A stretch of 64,000 nt of DNA, taken from Vibrio sp. 16 (GTDB lineage: Bacteria > Pseudomonadota > Gammaproteobacteria > Enterobacterales > Vibrionaceae). Positions 36,407 through 45,858 of this stretch are shown here, in pieces. The notes under the pieces are model-generated. The model saw only the letters and a list, made by a program, of their open reading frames with translations, was not told where the DNA came from and did not search any database. A program made the translations under genes and the position numbers. The stretch covers positions 2,666,001-2,730,000 of the forward strand of contig NZ_OY808997.1 of the NCBI RefSeq assembly GCF_963681195.1, read 5' to 3'. Positions within the stretch are counted from its first letter, which is position 1; each line of letters opens with the position of its first letter.

Positions 36407-37573
36407 GTGAAAATTGCAGTAGCAGGTACAGGTTACGTTGGTCTTTCTAACGCGATGTTACTAGCACAAAACCACCACGTTGTGGCGCTAGATGTTGTAG
36501 AGAAGAAAATTGAGTTATTGAATAACAAAGTGTCACCAATTGTAGATGCAGAGATAGAGGACTTTCTTACCAATCGGTCGCTAAACTTTGTTGCGACCAC
36601 GGATAAGCAACTCGCCTATCAAGATGCTCGTTTTGTGGTGATTGCGACACCGACTGATTACGATCCGGTGACAAACTACTTCAATACTTCGTCAGTGGAA
36701 TCTGTGATAAAAGATGTCATGTTAATCAACCCTGATGCAGTGATGATCATTAAGTCAACCGTTCCAGTTGGTTATACCGAACGTATTAAACAAGAATTAG
36801 GCTGCGACAATCTGATTTTCTCTCCGGAATTTCTTCGCGAAGGCAAGGCGCTTTACGACAACTTACATCCATCACGTATTATCGTAGGCGAGCAAAGTGA
36901 GCGCGCACAAAAGTTTGCCGATCTGTTGGTTGAAGGGGCACAGAAGCAGGATATTGAAGTTCTGCTGACTAACTCAACTGAAGCTGAAGCAGTTAAATTG
37001 TTCTCCAATACTTATCTTGCTATGCGAGTTGCTTACTTTAATGAACTGGACTCCTACGCTGAAGCGCATGGCTTGGATAGCCGTCAAATCATTGAAGGCG
37101 TTGGTTTAGACCCGCGTATTGGCAATCACTATAATAATCCTTCATTTGGCTATGGTGGCTACTGCTTACCGAAAGACACTAAGCAGCTACTTGCGAATTA
37201 CCAAGAAGTTCCAAACAACATTATTGGTGCGATCGTTGAAGCAAACCGAACGCGCAAAGACTTTGTCGCAGACGCTATTCTTAAACGCAACCCTGAAGTG
37301 GTGGGTATCTATCGCTTAATTATGAAAGCTGGGTCAGATAACTTCAGAGCCTCATCCATCCAAGGCATTATGAAGCGACTGAAAGCGAAAGGGACTACCG
37401 TTGTGGTTTATGAACCTGTGCTGGAAGAAGACGAGTTTTTCCACTCCAAGGTCATTCGCGACTTGAAAGCGTTTAAAGCGCAGTCGGATGTTATTGTTTC
37501 CAATCGCATGGCTGAAGAGTTGGCCGACGTGGCAGACAAAGTATACACCCGCGATTTATTTGGTTCTGACTAG
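36407..37573 (+). CDS. ugd: UDP-glucose 6-dehydrogenase
   Basis: The 388-residue enzyme oxidises UDP-glucose twice with NAD to UDP-glucuronate, a precursor of capsule uronic acids. The N-terminal motif is [48 protein letters not shown] and the catalytic Cys in [15 protein letters not shown] are seen. The length equals E. coli Ugd and the sequence follows it closely from end to end. It lies well away from the polysaccharide cluster as a single gene with flanking terminators. AGAGG before the ATG is the ribosome site. Confidence 0.97.
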   Translation: MKIAVAGTGYVGLSNAMLLAQNHHVVALDVVEKKIELLNNKVSPIVDAEIEDFLTNRSLNFVATTDKQLAYQDARFVVIATPTDYDPVTNYFNTSSVESVIKDVMLINPDAVMIIKSTVPVGYTERIKQELGCDNLIFSPEFLREGKALYDNLHPSRIIVGEQSERAQKFADLLVEGAQKQDIEVLLTNSTEAEAVKLFSNTYLAMRVAYFNELDSYAEAHGLDSRQIIEGVGLDPRIGNHYNNPSFGYGGYCLPKDTKQLLANYQEVPNNIIGAIVEANRTRKDFVADAILKRNPEVVGIYRLIMKAGSDNFRASSIQGIMKRLKAKGTTVVVYEPVLEEDEFFHSKVIRDLKAFKAQSDVIVSNRMAEELADVADKVYTRDLFGSD

Positions 37574-37585
37574 ACAAAACTCCTT

Positions 37586-37622
37586 AACAAATAAAGCTCC
37601 AAATGGAGCTTTATTTGTTTTT
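37586..37622. terminator. Bidirectional terminator between ugd and the uracil-DNA glycosylase family gene
   Basis: A long perfect inverted repeat (AACAAATAAAGCTCC / GGAGCTTTATTTGTT) has a 4-base AAAT loop and T-runs on both strands. The right arm runs into the 3' end of the minus-strand gene. Confidence 0.88.
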
Positions 37623-38195
37623 GAGATGCTGATGAACATATTGCCTTATATACGGAACTACTTCCTCCTCAAACCACGGGTTTCTTTTTAGCCACAGCGT
37701 GTTTCTCGGTGACGGATGAGGTAAAGGCAGGTAATGAGGTGCCCATCGGTGCCAGTCTTTAACAATTTCTGTCAACGTTTTGGGTTTGTCTCTCAGATAG
37801 TAATTTTGCGCATATTGCCCGATGAGTAGCGTCATGCCTACGTTTGGTAACTGCTCGAGGACTGCACTATGCCAAGTTGGAGCGCACTCTTTTCTTGGGG
37901 GGAGGTCGCCGCTTTTTCCTTTCCCTGGGTAGCAAAGCCCCATCGGCATAATCGCAATTTGTTTCTCGTCGTAAAACTGGGCTTTGTCCAACTGTAACCA
38001 CTCCCTTAGTCTATCACCGCTGGGGTCATTCCAGGGAATGGAGGTTTGATGCACTTTCAGACCTGGAGCCTGACCTATAATTAGCAGCTTTGCTGATGGG
38101 CTTGCTTGGACGACGGGGTTACAGCCATGCTCTAAGTGAGGCTCGCAGATATCGCATTGTCTAACTTGATATAAAAGTTGTTCTAGTTTGCTCAT
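37611..38195 (-). CDS. Uracil-DNA glycosylase family protein
   Basis: The 194-residue protein has the UDG-superfamily motif A as LIIGQAPGLKVHQ (residues about 38-50) and the C-terminal motif in LPLPHPSPRN. The N-terminal CDIC pair (VRQCDICEPHLEHGC) resembles the iron-sulphur Cys cluster of family 4-like enzymes, although the full four-Cys set is not evident. FNDPSGDRLREWL-like text (PWNDPSGDRLREWL) lies between. It may remove damaged or deaminated bases; activity is unproven for this branch. It is followed upstream, 10 bp away, by the dehydrogenase gene. Confidence 0.85.
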   Translation of the reverse strand: MSKLEQLLYQVRQCDICEPHLEHGCNPVVQASPSAKLLIIGQAPGLKVHQTSIPWNDPSGDRLREWLQLDKAQFYDEKQIAIMPMGLCYPGKGKSGDLPPRKECAPTWHSAVLEQLPNVGMTLLIGQYAQNYYLRDKPKTLTEIVKDWHRWAPHYLPLPHPSPRNTLWLKRNPWFEEEVVPYIRQYVHQHLKNK

Positions 38196-38205
38196 GCTGG
38201 GCCGC

Positions 38206-39132
38206 TTAATAACCTTTGTCGATATTTACTTGGTTTAGTAGCGCAAACCCATCTCGCCATCTTTGGAAGTTCTCAGCAAAGATATCAACGACCTGCTCAG
38301 GAAAACTTAAGGCGGCAATGTGCGGAGTAATGGTGATGTCGCGGCGAGCCCAGAAAGGGTGCTCATTAGGTAGGGGCTCAGTATCGAACACATCTAAGTA
38401 AGCGTGAGCAAGCCATTGGTTATCTAATGCGTCCGATAGTGCTGATTCGTCAACTGCACTCCCTCGCCCAACATTAAACAGCAAGGCTTGACTGCAGTAG
38501 CTCAGACTTTCTCGATTGAAAATATGATGGGTTTCTGACGTGTTTGGCAGGGTGTTAACAATGACATCGGCGTTTTTGAACGCCGTAGCCAATTCTTGGA
38601 TATGGTAGGTGGTATCAAATGGACTGTTTTTGGCGGGAATTCCGCTGCGATTTACCCCTGAGACATGTATACCGAACGCTTTTGCGGTAGTGGCTAAATA
38701 GCTGCCAATCGAGCCTGTGCCAAGAACCACCATTTTTAAATGATTCAATGATTGATAAGGCAAAGGGTGCCAAGTCGATGCCTCTTGTTGCTCGGCGTAG
38801 TGCTTAAAGTGACGCTGATGCTGGATAAGATAGCCGAGTACGTATTCCGATATTTGCTGGCCGAAGATGCCTTTCACATTGGTTAATTCACCACTAAACT
38901 CATCTAAAGACGGAAGCAGTGCATCAACGCCAGCGAATATGGATTGAATCCACTCAACATTGGGAAACTGTTCAATCTGCGATGAGGCGAGTGGAGGAGA
39001 GGCCAATAGTATATTCGCCTCTTCGCGAGAAGTGCTGATCTCTAAGTCTGGCAAATTGGCTTGTTCGAGTAACGCTTGGTACTTCGAGTCATCTTCGGTC
39101 AGAAGATACACTTTATAAGTGAAATTGTTCAT
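38206..39132 (-). CDS. D-2-hydroxyacid dehydrogenase family protein
   Basis: The 308-residue protein is read from ATG 39132 (MNNFTYKVYLL). The longer in-frame start at 39168 would overlap the promoter of yjaG. The NAD motif is VVLGTGSIGSYLATTAKAFG. Catalytic residues are in LLFNVGRGSAVDE (Arg), DVFDTEPLPNEHP (Glu) and ITITPHIAALSFP (His). The family reduces 2-keto acids such as glyoxylate, hydroxypyruvate or phenylpyruvate; the substrate is not clear. It is probably in one transcript with the UDG-family gene, and divergent from yjaG with 72 bp between starts. Confidence 0.88.
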   Translation of the reverse strand: MNNFTYKVYLLTEDDSKYQALLEQANLPDLEISTSREEANILLASPPLASSQIEQFPNVEWIQSIFAGVDALLPSLDEFSGELTNVKGIFGQQISEYVLGYLIQHQRHFKHYAEQQEASTWHPLPYQSLNHLKMVVLGTGSIGSYLATTAKAFGIHVSGVNRSGIPAKNSPFDTTYHIQELATAFKNADVIVNTLPNTSETHHIFNRESLSYCSQALLFNVGRGSAVDESALSDALDNQWLAHAYLDVFDTEPLPNEHPFWARRDITITPHIAALSFPEQVVDIFAENFQRWRDGFALLNQVNIDKGY

Positions 39133-39204
39133 CGGCTTGCTTTTTTCCCTGCTGGTTATCAAGTACACTTTCGCTGTTTATTTCAACAGACCCTAAGAGT
39201 CGTT

Positions 39205-39792
39205 ATGCTACAGAATCCTCTTCAACTTCGCCTTGAGAAGTTTGAACCCTGGAAACAGATTACCTTTATGGCGTGTCTATGTGAACGCATGTATCCAAAC
39301 TATGCCATGTTTTGCCAAACGACAGAGTTTGCTGAAGCAAGAATTTACCGCGATATCCTAGATAGCATCTGGGAGCAACTGACGGTGAAGACCGCTAAAG
39401 TGAATTTTGAGCGCCAGCTTGAAAAGTTAGAAGAGATCATTCCTAGCTCTGAGGATTTTGATTTTTACGGTGTTTACCCGGCCATTGATGCGTGTGTAGG
39501 TTTGTCGACACTTATTCATGGCTTGCTGGATCGCGATTACTTGTATGAAAACATGCAAAAACTCAGTCAACAATCGGTGATGACGGTAGCACAGCTAGAA
39601 GAAGCTCAAACGGGCGAAGAAATTACCAACGAGAATCAAAAAGATAATGAAGCTGTTTGTGCTGAGTGGGACGTGCAGTGGGCCATCTTTCGTCCGTTGA
39701 AGGATGCGCAAGAGCGTGATATTGAGTTGATCAAAGACCTGCGCGCTGAGCTTAAAGATGAAGGCGTGAGTAATATCGGTATTGCGGTGTAG
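39205..39792 (+). CDS. yjaG: DUF416/YjaG family protein
   Basis: The 195-residue protein is read from ATG 39205 (MLQNPLQLRLEKFEPWKQITFMA), which is the family N-terminus. The frame is open further upstream, but that part overlaps the divergent gene. FMACLCERMYPNYAMFCQTTEF and YPAIDACVGLSTLIHGLL are conserved in YjaG. The function is unknown. In E. coli yjaG also lies close upstream of hupA; here the CNNM gene stands between them on the other strand. Confidence 0.9.
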   Translation: MLQNPLQLRLEKFEPWKQITFMACLCERMYPNYAMFCQTTEFAEARIYRDILDSIWEQLTVKTAKVNFERQLEKLEEIIPSSEDFDFYGVYPAIDACVGLSTLIHGLLDRDYLYENMQKLSQQSVMTVAQLEEAQTGEEITNENQKDNEAVCAEWDVQWAIFRPLKDAQERDIELIKDLRAELKDEGVSNIGIAV

Positions 39793-39824
39793 GGGGCTCT
39801 CTTGCTCTGTTAATGTTTGATAGC

Positions 39825-39860
39825 AAAAGGGTTGATGCATGACATCAACCCTTTTGTTTG
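39825..39860. terminator. Bidirectional terminator between yjaG and the CNNM gene
   Basis: The perfect 13-bp stem AAAAGGGTTGATG / CATCAACCCTTTT has a 5-base loop and T-rich tails on both strands, between two convergent genes. Confidence 0.88.
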
Positions 39861-39862
39861 TT

Positions 39863-40960
39863 TTAGTAGTCTTCTTTCTTCGAGTTTTGGTCGTCCGACT
39901 CGTCATCATCGTCGTCACGATTCTCGATTACCCCGTGGCGCTCTTTCCACTTTTCCCAACGCTCAAAAGCCAGCTCTTGCATATCTGTGGTGCGATCGGC
40001 TTCGTCGACAATTTCTTCTCCGACTAAGTGTTCGAAAATATCTTCTAGGGTCAATATACCTTGAACCGTACCATATTCATCGACAATCATCGCCAACTGC
40101 AAACGGTTCGCCATCATCTGTTCGAACGCTTTCGGTAGCACAATCGTATTCAGTAGCACATGCACTGGACGCATCACCGAACCAAGTTGTTTTTCACCAC
40201 AGCCGCTTTGTTGTAGCTTGAACAGTTCCAAACGGTGTACAAAGCCAATGATGTTGTCTGTTGACTGACTGTAAACCAAAGGTCGTGAGAATGGTGTATC
40301 GCGATACTCGCTCAAGAATTGGTTGATACTCATCTCTGCGTCAACTCGGAAAACGACAGGGCGAGGTGTCATTACTTGTGTCACAGGGACATCTTGGATG
40401 CCCAATAGATTGTTTAGGATTTTGGTTTCACCCTCTGCAAACTCACCGCTCTCCTTGGCTAGAATTGCCATCGCAGACAGCTCGTCGCGCATTTTTGGCG
40501 CTTCATGACCGCTAGCCAAGCGTTTGGTGATTTGTTCGGAAAACCAGACAAAGGGAGTCAGCGCCCATACCATCCAACGCAATGTGGTCGCGGCTGTAGG
40601 CGCGAGTTGACGCCAGTACGTTGCACCTATCGTTTTTGGCACGATTTCAGACAGGAGTAAGACAGCAAACGTCAGGACCGCAGAGAAAACCCCTAACCAC
40701 TGGCTACCAAATACAGCTGCTGCCTGTGCACCAGCAATCGCTGCACCAATGGTATGAGCAATAGTATTCAGGGTTAAGATTGAGGCCAGTGGTCGGTCGA
40801 TGTCGGTTTTGAGCTTGGTTAAAGCGTCTGCCGCAGGGTGCCCTTGCTGGCGCAATTGAGCAATATAGCTAGGTGAAATACTTAGAAGCACCGCCTCTAA
40901 CACAGAGCAAACAAACGATACGCCAATGGCAACAGAGACGTATAGAGCTAGCAGAAACAT
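39863..40960 (-). CDS. CNNM/DUF21 and CBS domain protein (CorC/HlyC-related)
   Basis: The 365-residue inner-membrane protein has a DUF21/CNNM domain with about four membrane segments in residues 1-165, including the EIVPKTIGATY motif. A CBS pair follows in roughly 200-330 (VTQVMTPRPVVFRV, MIVDEYGTVQGILTLEDIFEHLVGEEI). The C-terminal tail is highly charged (NRDDDDDESDDQNSKKED) in place of the usual CorC_HlyC domain. Related proteins are linked to magnesium or other divalent cation transport. The substrate is not defined here. Confidence 0.9.
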   Translation of the reverse strand: MFLLALYVSVAIGVSFVCSVLEAVLLSISPSYIAQLRQQGHPAADALTKLKTDIDRPLASILTLNTIAHTIGAAIAGAQAAAVFGSQWLGVFSAVLTFAVLLLSEIVPKTIGATYWRQLAPTAATTLRWMVWALTPFVWFSEQITKRLASGHEAPKMRDELSAMAILAKESGEFAEGETKILNNLLGIQDVPVTQVMTPRPVVFRVDAEMSINQFLSEYRDTPFSRPLVYSQSTDNIIGFVHRLELFKLQQSGCGEKQLGSVMRPVHVLLNTIVLPKAFEQMMANRLQLAMIVDEYGTVQGILTLEDIFEHLVGEEIVDEADRTTDMQELAFERWEKWKERHGVIENRDDDDDESDDQNSKKEDY

Positions 40961-41356
40961 AACTTTCCTATGAAGATTAATGTATGACCGACACTTCTCA
41001 GCGAGTCGGGCTTGGTATTCTTGTTATACCCGAAAACGGTGCCAGTATCACGACCGAAATTGGTATTCAAGCCAACGGGATTTTCACGCTTTACAAGCCT
41101 GGTCTGATTGGTTTTTATCCGCTCTAATGCCTGTAAAATCAAGCTTCTCAGGCTTTGAGTAAGCTATAAATAAGGTCGAAAATGGTTAAAAACAAGGGAT
41201 CAATTCGCTCTGGCTGGTAACAAATTGTGAGTTAATACTCAGATTATGGTTAAAAGTACGTCATGAGAGCGAAAGATTGCTTACAAACCTTTGCCAGATG
41301 GGGCATTTATGCTTTAGAGTGAGTTGAATTCGATAACATATGAGAAGGGAAACCTA
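40961..41356. other. Intergenic region upstream of hupA
   Basis: A 396-bp region between the divergent CNNM gene and hupA. It must contain both promoters, but I could not assign clear boxes. One small open frame on the + strand is listed separately; nothing else convincing is seen. Confidence 0.5.
40984..41127 (+). CDS. Possible 47-residue small protein
   Basis: ATG 40984 opens a 47-codon frame that starts MTDTSQRVGLGILVIPENGA and ends GLIGFYPL before TAA. The composition is protein-like, with alternating beta-prone residues, and unlike a random AT-rich frame. The only upstream ribosome-site candidate is a weak GAAG. A minus-strand frame over the same bases looks less natural. It may be a genuine small protein, a gene remnant, or chance. 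Confidence 0.3.
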   Translation: MTDTSQRVGLGILVIPENGASITTEIGIQANGIFTLYKPGLIGFYPL

Positions 41357-41629
41357 ATGAACAAGACCCAATTAATCGACTTTATCGCAGAGAAAGCAGA
41401 CCTATCTAAAGCGCAAGCTAAAGCTGCTCTTGAAGCAACTCTTGATGGTGTGACTGATGCACTTAAAGAGGGTGACCAAGTTCAACTAATTGGTTTTGGT
41501 ACATTCAAAGTTAACCACCGTGCAGCTCGTACTGGTCGTAACCCAAAGACTGGTGAAGAGATCCAAATCGCTGCAGCAAACGTTCCTGCGTTTGTATCAG
41601 GTAAAGCGCTGAAAGACGCCGTAAAATAA
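41357..41629 (+). CDS. hupA: DNA-binding protein HU-alpha
   Basis: The 90-residue HU begins [22 protein letters not shown] and has the DNA-binding arm segment [18 protein letters not shown] followed by [16 protein letters not shown]. It bends DNA and organises the nucleoid. The start at 41357 is supported by GAGAAGGGA ahead of it and by the family length; the frame is open 33 bp further upstream but without homology. A terminator follows. Confidence 0.97.
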   Translation: MNKTQLIDFIAEKADLSKAQAKAALEATLDGVTDALKEGDQVQLIGFGTFKVNHRAARTGRNPKTGEEIQIAAANVPAFVSGKALKDAVK

Positions 41630-41670
41630 TTAATACAACGACTCCAGAGTTTTTTGCTGGAATTGTTTAA

Positions 41671-41709
41671 AATACGCCAAGGTAGCCTCTATCTTGGCGT
41701 ATATTTTTA
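41671..41709 (+). terminator. Terminator after hupA
   Basis: The stem TACGCCAAG / CTTGGCGTA has an 11-base loop and is followed by TATTTTTATT. It ends only a few bases before the ATG of the DUF1481 gene, so that gene needs read-through or a promoter inside this sequence. Confidence 0.8.
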
Positions 41710-41711
41710 TT

Positions 41712-42407
41712 ATGAAGAAAATTTTATTGTCATCACTGGTTGGCGTTCTTGTGACTGGTTGTTCATCCGGTCCGTCAACGGCAAACCTTGAACAGTTCTC
41801 TGAATATACCGGTGGGCGCTCTATGGGCGACGCCACTAGCCTATATTGGTACACAGAGCGGCTTTCTAATCCATTTACTGCAGCAGACTATGTTACGGCA
41901 GGCGATTATGGCTGGTATAAAACCAGTTACCGTTGGTCAGAAGTGCAGTTGCGCGAACTGGTGCGTGAAGGTGAGCAACGTAACGATGACCAAGAGTTGG
42001 TGTCGTACCGAATTCATGTGCGTTTTAACAAAAATGGTGAGGCGGTTTATCAGCAGTATCGATTAGATGGACGAGTATTGCCCGTCAGTCGTGATAAGTT
42101 GGCATGGCTGAAACAAGAAGCGCTTGATATCGCAACCATTAGTAAGCAGCAGGAAAAAGATGGCCTTGAGCTTATCCAAGGGTATTGGGATGGCAGTACT
42201 TTTGAAACCTGTTCAGAGAATAACTACTCAACGATCGAGTTCAACCAGACTTTGCCTAGCTTCGTTGTTGATCGTTTGTCTTCAGTCGACAACTACATAG
42301 CGCTTTTAGGCTCAACTCGCGGAAGCAAAGTGACGGTCAAAGAGCTCTTGATGCTGGCGGAAGACAGCCAAGATTGTATTGAGCGTCCGAATTTAATTGA
42401 AGAATAA
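41712..42407 (+). CDS. DUF1481 (YjaH-like) lipoprotein
   Basis: The 231-residue product has a lipoprotein signal ILLSSLVGVLVTGC (Cys17) in the ATG 41712 reading. The mature region includes TSLYWYTERLSNPFTAADYVTAGDYGWYKTSYRW and YRIHVRFNKNGEAVYQQYRLDG, typical of DUF1481. In E. coli the family member yjaH also follows hupA. The function is unknown; it is probably a periplasm-facing envelope lipoprotein. The ribosome site is weak because the hupA terminator lies directly upstream. Confidence 0.88.
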   Translation: MKKILLSSLVGVLVTGCSSGPSTANLEQFSEYTGGRSMGDATSLYWYTERLSNPFTAADYVTAGDYGWYKTSYRWSEVQLRELVREGEQRNDDQELVSYRIHVRFNKNGEAVYQQYRLDGRVLPVSRDKLAWLKQEALDIATISKQQEKDGLELIQGYWDGSTFETCSENNYSTIEFNQTLPSFVVDRLSSVDNYIALLGSTRGSKVTVKELLMLAEDSQDCIERPNLIEE

Positions 42408-42423
42408 ACCGACTATCGAGATC

Positions 42424-42452
42424 AAAAAGGCGCTCATCAAGAGCGCCTTTTA
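42424..42452. terminator. Bidirectional terminator between the DUF1481 gene and purD
   Basis: The stem AAAAGGCGCTC / GAGCGCCTTTT has a 5-base loop between convergent genes, with T-runs on both strands. Confidence 0.87.
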
Positions 42453-42478
42453 TCTAATGTGCCAACTGAAACTGTTGT

Positions 42479-43768
42479 CTACTTCTCTTGCTCACGTGCA
42501 ATTGCACGGTAGCCGATGTCGTTGCGGTGGAACATACCATTCCAGCTAACCTGCTTAGCCAGTGCGTAAGCTTTCTCTTGCGCTTCTGAGACGCTATTAC
42601 CTAGTGCTGTTGCACACAGTACACGACCGCCATTAGTCACAACTTCACCCGCAGCGTTATTTGCGGTACCAGCGTGGAAGATCTTCTGATCGTCAGCTTG
42701 TTCAGTTGGTAGTGAAATTACATCGCCTTTTGCATAGTCAGCAGGGTAACCGCCAGCAGCGAGGACAACGCCGATAGACGCGCGAGGATCCCATTTAGAC
42801 TCTGCTTCATCGAGTTTCTCATCGATAGCCATCAAGCATAGCTCAACAAGGTCAGACTCCATACGCATCATGATAGGTTGTGTTTCTGGGTCACCGAAGC
42901 GGCAGTTGTACTCGATTACTTTCGGCGTGCCGTCTTTGTCAATCATAAGACCTGCGTATAGGAAGCCTGTGTATGGCGCTCCTTCAGCGTCCATACCACG
43001 TACCGTTGGGTAGATAACTTCTTCAAGAATACGTTCATGGATTTCAGGTGTAACAACAGGAGCAGGAGAGTATGCACCCATGCCGCCAGTGTTAGGGCCA
43101 GTATCTTTGTCGCCGACACGTTTGTGGTCTTGGCTGGTGGCCATTGGTAGAACGCTTTTGCCATCGACCATTACGATGAAACTCGCTTCTTCACCTTCAA
43201 GGAATTCTTCGATAACCACGCGGCTGCCTGCTTCGCCAAACGCGTTGCCAGCCAGCATGTCTTTGATTGCATCTTCTGCTTCTTCAAGAGTCATCGCAAC
43301 GATAACGCCTTTACCTGCAGCAAGGCCGTCAGCTTTTACTACGATTGGAGCGCCTTGTTCACGAACATAAGCCAGAGCTGGCTCAATTTCAGTGAAGTTT
43401 GCGTAAGCGCCTGTCGGGATCTTGTGACGAGCTAAGAAGTCTTTAGTGAATGCTTTTGAGCCTTCAAGCTGTGCAGCGGCTTCTGTAGGGCCAAAGATTG
43501 GAAGGCCCGCTTCACGGAAAGCATCAACCACACCGATAACTAGTGGTGCTTCAGGGCCAACAATCGTTAGCTCGATTTTCTTCTCTTGAGCGAAAGAAAC
43601 CAGCTCAGAGATGGCTTCAACGCCGATGTTTACATTCTCAAGCTTTGGCTCAAGCGCTGTGCCTGCATTACCAGGTGCAACGAATACTGTCTCAACATTT
43701 GGGTTTTGTGCTGCTTTCCAGCCTAACGCGTGCTCACGACCGCCAGCACCAATAATTAAAACTCGCAT
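42479..43768 (-). CDS. purD: Phosphoribosylamine--glycine ligase
   Basis: The 429-residue PurD ligates phosphoribosylamine and glycine with ATP (purine synthesis step 2). It begins [21 protein letters not shown]. The ATP-grasp domain has [18 protein letters not shown], and [14 protein letters not shown] and [12 protein letters not shown] form the active site. It is downstream of purH with 222 bp between them that contain an ERIC-like repeat; the two probably form one operon. Confidence 0.97.
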   Translation of the reverse strand: MRVLIIGAGGREHALGWKAAQNPNVETVFVAPGNAGTALEPKLENVNIGVEAISELVSFAQEKKIELTIVGPEAPLVIGVVDAFREAGLPIFGPTEAAAQLEGSKAFTKDFLARHKIPTGAYANFTEIEPALAYVREQGAPIVVKADGLAAGKGVIVAMTLEEAEDAIKDMLAGNAFGEAGSRVVIEEFLEGEEASFIVMVDGKSVLPMATSQDHKRVGDKDTGPNTGGMGAYSPAPVVTPEIHERILEEVIYPTVRGMDAEGAPYTGFLYAGLMIDKDGTPKVIEYNCRFGDPETQPIMMRMESDLVELCLMAIDEKLDEAESKWDPRASIGVVLAAGGYPADYAKGDVISLPTEQADDQKIFHAGTANNAAGEVVTNGGRVLCATALGNSVSEAQEKAYALAKQVSWNGMFHRNDIGYRAIAREQEK

Positions 43769-43870
43769 TGTTAAATCCTTAATCTCAAATATCTAAATAT
43801 TCAAAAAATTAATAATCAGTTTGCTCAAAGTAGTTGGTGCTTACGTCATTCAACTCTTCGAGGTCTCTTT

Positions 43871-43985
43871 AAATCAGTGGGAGCGCTAACAAGGCGACAA
43901 GCGAGCTTATCTCTATGAGCATAGCTCGCTATGTGATTAGGGCAAGCGAGCGTAGTCAACGCAGTTACCGCCCCAATGATGACAA
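43871..43985 (-). repeat. ERIC-like intergenic repeat between purH and purD
   Basis: About 115 bp contain the central ERIC core on the + strand (TGATTAGGG..AAGCGAG.., AGTCAACGCAG), which resembles the enterobacterial intergenic repeat TGACTGGGGTGAGCG...AGCCAACGCAGC. The imperfect palindrome AGCATAGCTCGCTATG lies at its centre. A second copy in the opposite orientation is at about 55912-56025. When transcribed within the purHD messenger it would fold into a long hairpin. The exact boundaries are approximate. Confidence 0.65.
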
Positions 43986-43990
43986 GAGAA

Positions 43991-45583
43991 TTAGTGACGG
44001 AAGTGACGCATACCCGTAAAGATCATCGCCATGCCGTGTTCATCTGCTGCTGCGATAACTTCGTCATCACGCATAGAGCCGCCTGGTTGAATCACACACT
44101 TGATGCCCGCTTCTGCAGCCGCGTCGATACCGTCGCGGAATGGGAAGAATGCATCTGATGCCATTACACAGCCTTCGACTTGTAGACCTTCGTCTGCAGC
44201 TTTGATGCCTGCGATTTTCGCAGAGTAAACACGGCTCATTTGGCCTGCGCCTACACCGATTGTCATGTCACCCTTCGAGTAAACAATTGCGTTTGATTTC
44301 ACGTATTTTGCAACTTTCCAGCAGAATAGCGCATCTTTTAGCTCTTCTTCTGTTGGTTGACGCTTAGATACCACTTTAAGGTCATCGAGAGTTACCATGC
44401 CTTGGTCACGGTCTTGAACCAGTAGACCACCATTCACGCGTTTCACATCAAAGCCAGTTGTCTTAGTTGTCCACTCGCCACACTCAAGTAGACGCACGTT
44501 CTTCTTAGCTGAAACCACTTCAACGGCTTCAGCTGATACAGAAGGGGCGATGATCACTTCAACGAATTGGCGCTCAACAATCGCAGATGCTGTTGCTGCA
44601 TCAAGTTCGCGGTTGAACGCGATGATGCCGCCAAATGCAGACGTTGGGTCAGTCTGGTAAGCACGGTCGTAAGCTTCTAGGATATCTTTACCCAGTGCTA
44701 CACCACATGGGTTTGCGTGTTTAACGATGACACAAGCGGGCTCGTCGAACTCTTTCACACACTCAAGGGCTGCGTCAGTGTCAGCGATGTTGTTGTAAGA
44801 AAGAGCTTTACCTTGGATTTGGCGAGCAGTAGATACTGATGCTTCTTCAGGGTTTGATTCAACGTAGAAAGCGGCTGCTTGGTGGCTATTTTCACCGTAG
44901 CGCATGTCCTGCTTTTTCTCGAATTGCTGGTTGAAAGTACGTGGGAATTTAGACTCTTCGTCACCCTCTTTGTTCTCACCGTATGATGGAACCATAGTGC
45001 CGAAGTAGTTCGCAATCATGCCATCGTAAGAGGCTGTGTGCTCAAATGCTGCGATAGCAAGGTCGAAGCGAGTGTCTAGAGTCAGAGACTTGTCGTTTGC
45101 GTCCATTTCAGCGATAACACGGTCGTAGTCGTGTGCATTAACCACGATAGTCACATCTTTGTGGTTTTTCGCTGCAGAGCGAACCATAGTTGGGCCGCCG
45201 ATGTCGATGTTCTCTACCGCGTCCGCTAGCGTGCAGCCTTCTTTAGCAACGGTTTCTGCGAATGGGTAAAGGTTTACTACAACCATGTCGATTGGGTTGA
45301 TGCCGTGCTTTTCCATTACGTCGTCATCTTGACCACGGCGACCTAGAACACCACCATGAACTTTAGGATGTAGAGTTTTAACGCGGCCGTCCATCATTTC
45401 AGGGAAGCCAGTGTAGTCAGAGACTTCCGTTACAGAGATGCCTTTTTCTGCCAGTAGGCGAGCCGTACCACCTGTTGATAGAATATCGACACCGCGTTCA
45501 GCGAGTGCCTGAGCGAATTCTACAATGCCAGTTTTGTCTGATACGCTGATAAGTGCGCGGCGAATAGGACGAGCGTTACTCAT
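43991..45583 (-). CDS. purH: Bifunctional AICAR transformylase / IMP cyclohydrolase
   Basis: The 530-residue PurH catalyses the last two steps of IMP synthesis. The N-terminal cyclohydrolase domain has [17 protein letters not shown] and the STGGTARLL phosphate loop. The C-terminal transformylase has NPCGVALG (with KHANPCG) and [12 protein letters not shown]. The end GMRHFRH is typical. It is the first gene of purHD. PurR-like sites lie upstream. Confidence 0.97.
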   Translation of the reverse strand: MSNARPIRRALISVSDKTGIVEFAQALAERGVDILSTGGTARLLAEKGISVTEVSDYTGFPEMMDGRVKTLHPKVHGGVLGRRGQDDDVMEKHGINPIDMVVVNLYPFAETVAKEGCTLADAVENIDIGGPTMVRSAAKNHKDVTIVVNAHDYDRVIAEMDANDKSLTLDTRFDLAIAAFEHTASYDGMIANYFGTMVPSYGENKEGDEESKFPRTFNQQFEKKQDMRYGENSHQAAAFYVESNPEEASVSTARQIQGKALSYNNIADTDAALECVKEFDEPACVIVKHANPCGVALGKDILEAYDRAYQTDPTSAFGGIIAFNRELDAATASAIVERQFVEVIIAPSVSAEAVEVVSAKKNVRLLECGEWTTKTTGFDVKRVNGGLLVQDRDQGMVTLDDLKVVSKRQPTEEELKDALFCWKVAKYVKSNAIVYSKGDMTIGVGAGQMSRVYSAKIAGIKAADEGLQVEGCVMASDAFFPFRDGIDAAAEAGIKCVIQPGGSMRDDEVIAAADEHGMAMIFTGMRHFRH

Positions 45584-45773
45584 GCTTCTATTTCCTCAAA
45601 GTCACAGTAAGATAAAGATGTTTGCCAAAAATGAACTTGTTTTTACTTTGCTCGTTGAATGAGCAGTAAAATATTGGCCAGTTTTGGTAAAGACCTTTGT
45701 TAGCACTATTGCTATTGAAACAGTCTCTGAGATTGATGGCGCGTATTCTAACCAATTTATTACAAAAAAGCTC

Positions 45774-45789
45774 GCGCAATCGTTTGGCA
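45774..45789 (-). promoter_or_regulatory. Candidate PurR operator upstream of purH
   Basis: GCGCAATCGTTTGGCA contains the central GCAA-N-CG-N-TT of the PurR consensus (ANGCAANCGNTTNCNT), with mismatches at the outer bases. It lies about 190 bp before the purH ATG. Confidence 0.4.
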
Positions 45790-45834
45790 TCGCAAAAATA
45801 ATTGCAAATAACTCGCTTTTTGGCTTTAAACGTA

Positions 45835-45850
45835 ACGAAAACGTTAATTA
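45835..45850. promoter_or_regulatory. Second PurR-like half-match between purH and zntR
   Basis: On the minus strand this 16-base site ends AACGTTTTCGT, identical to the right part of strong PurR boxes, but its left half is poor. It lies nearer to zntR than to purH, so its target is uncertain. Confidence 0.3.
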
Positions 45851-45858
45851 GGACAATT

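Noticed and set aside
37119..37319. Second frame inside ugd suggesting a frameshift
   Set aside because: The main frame is intact for the full 388 codons and matches Ugd throughout.
40948..41142. 64-residue minus-strand frame upstream of the CNNM gene
   Set aside because: No ribosome site or protein-like pattern; it overlaps a more natural small frame on the other strand.
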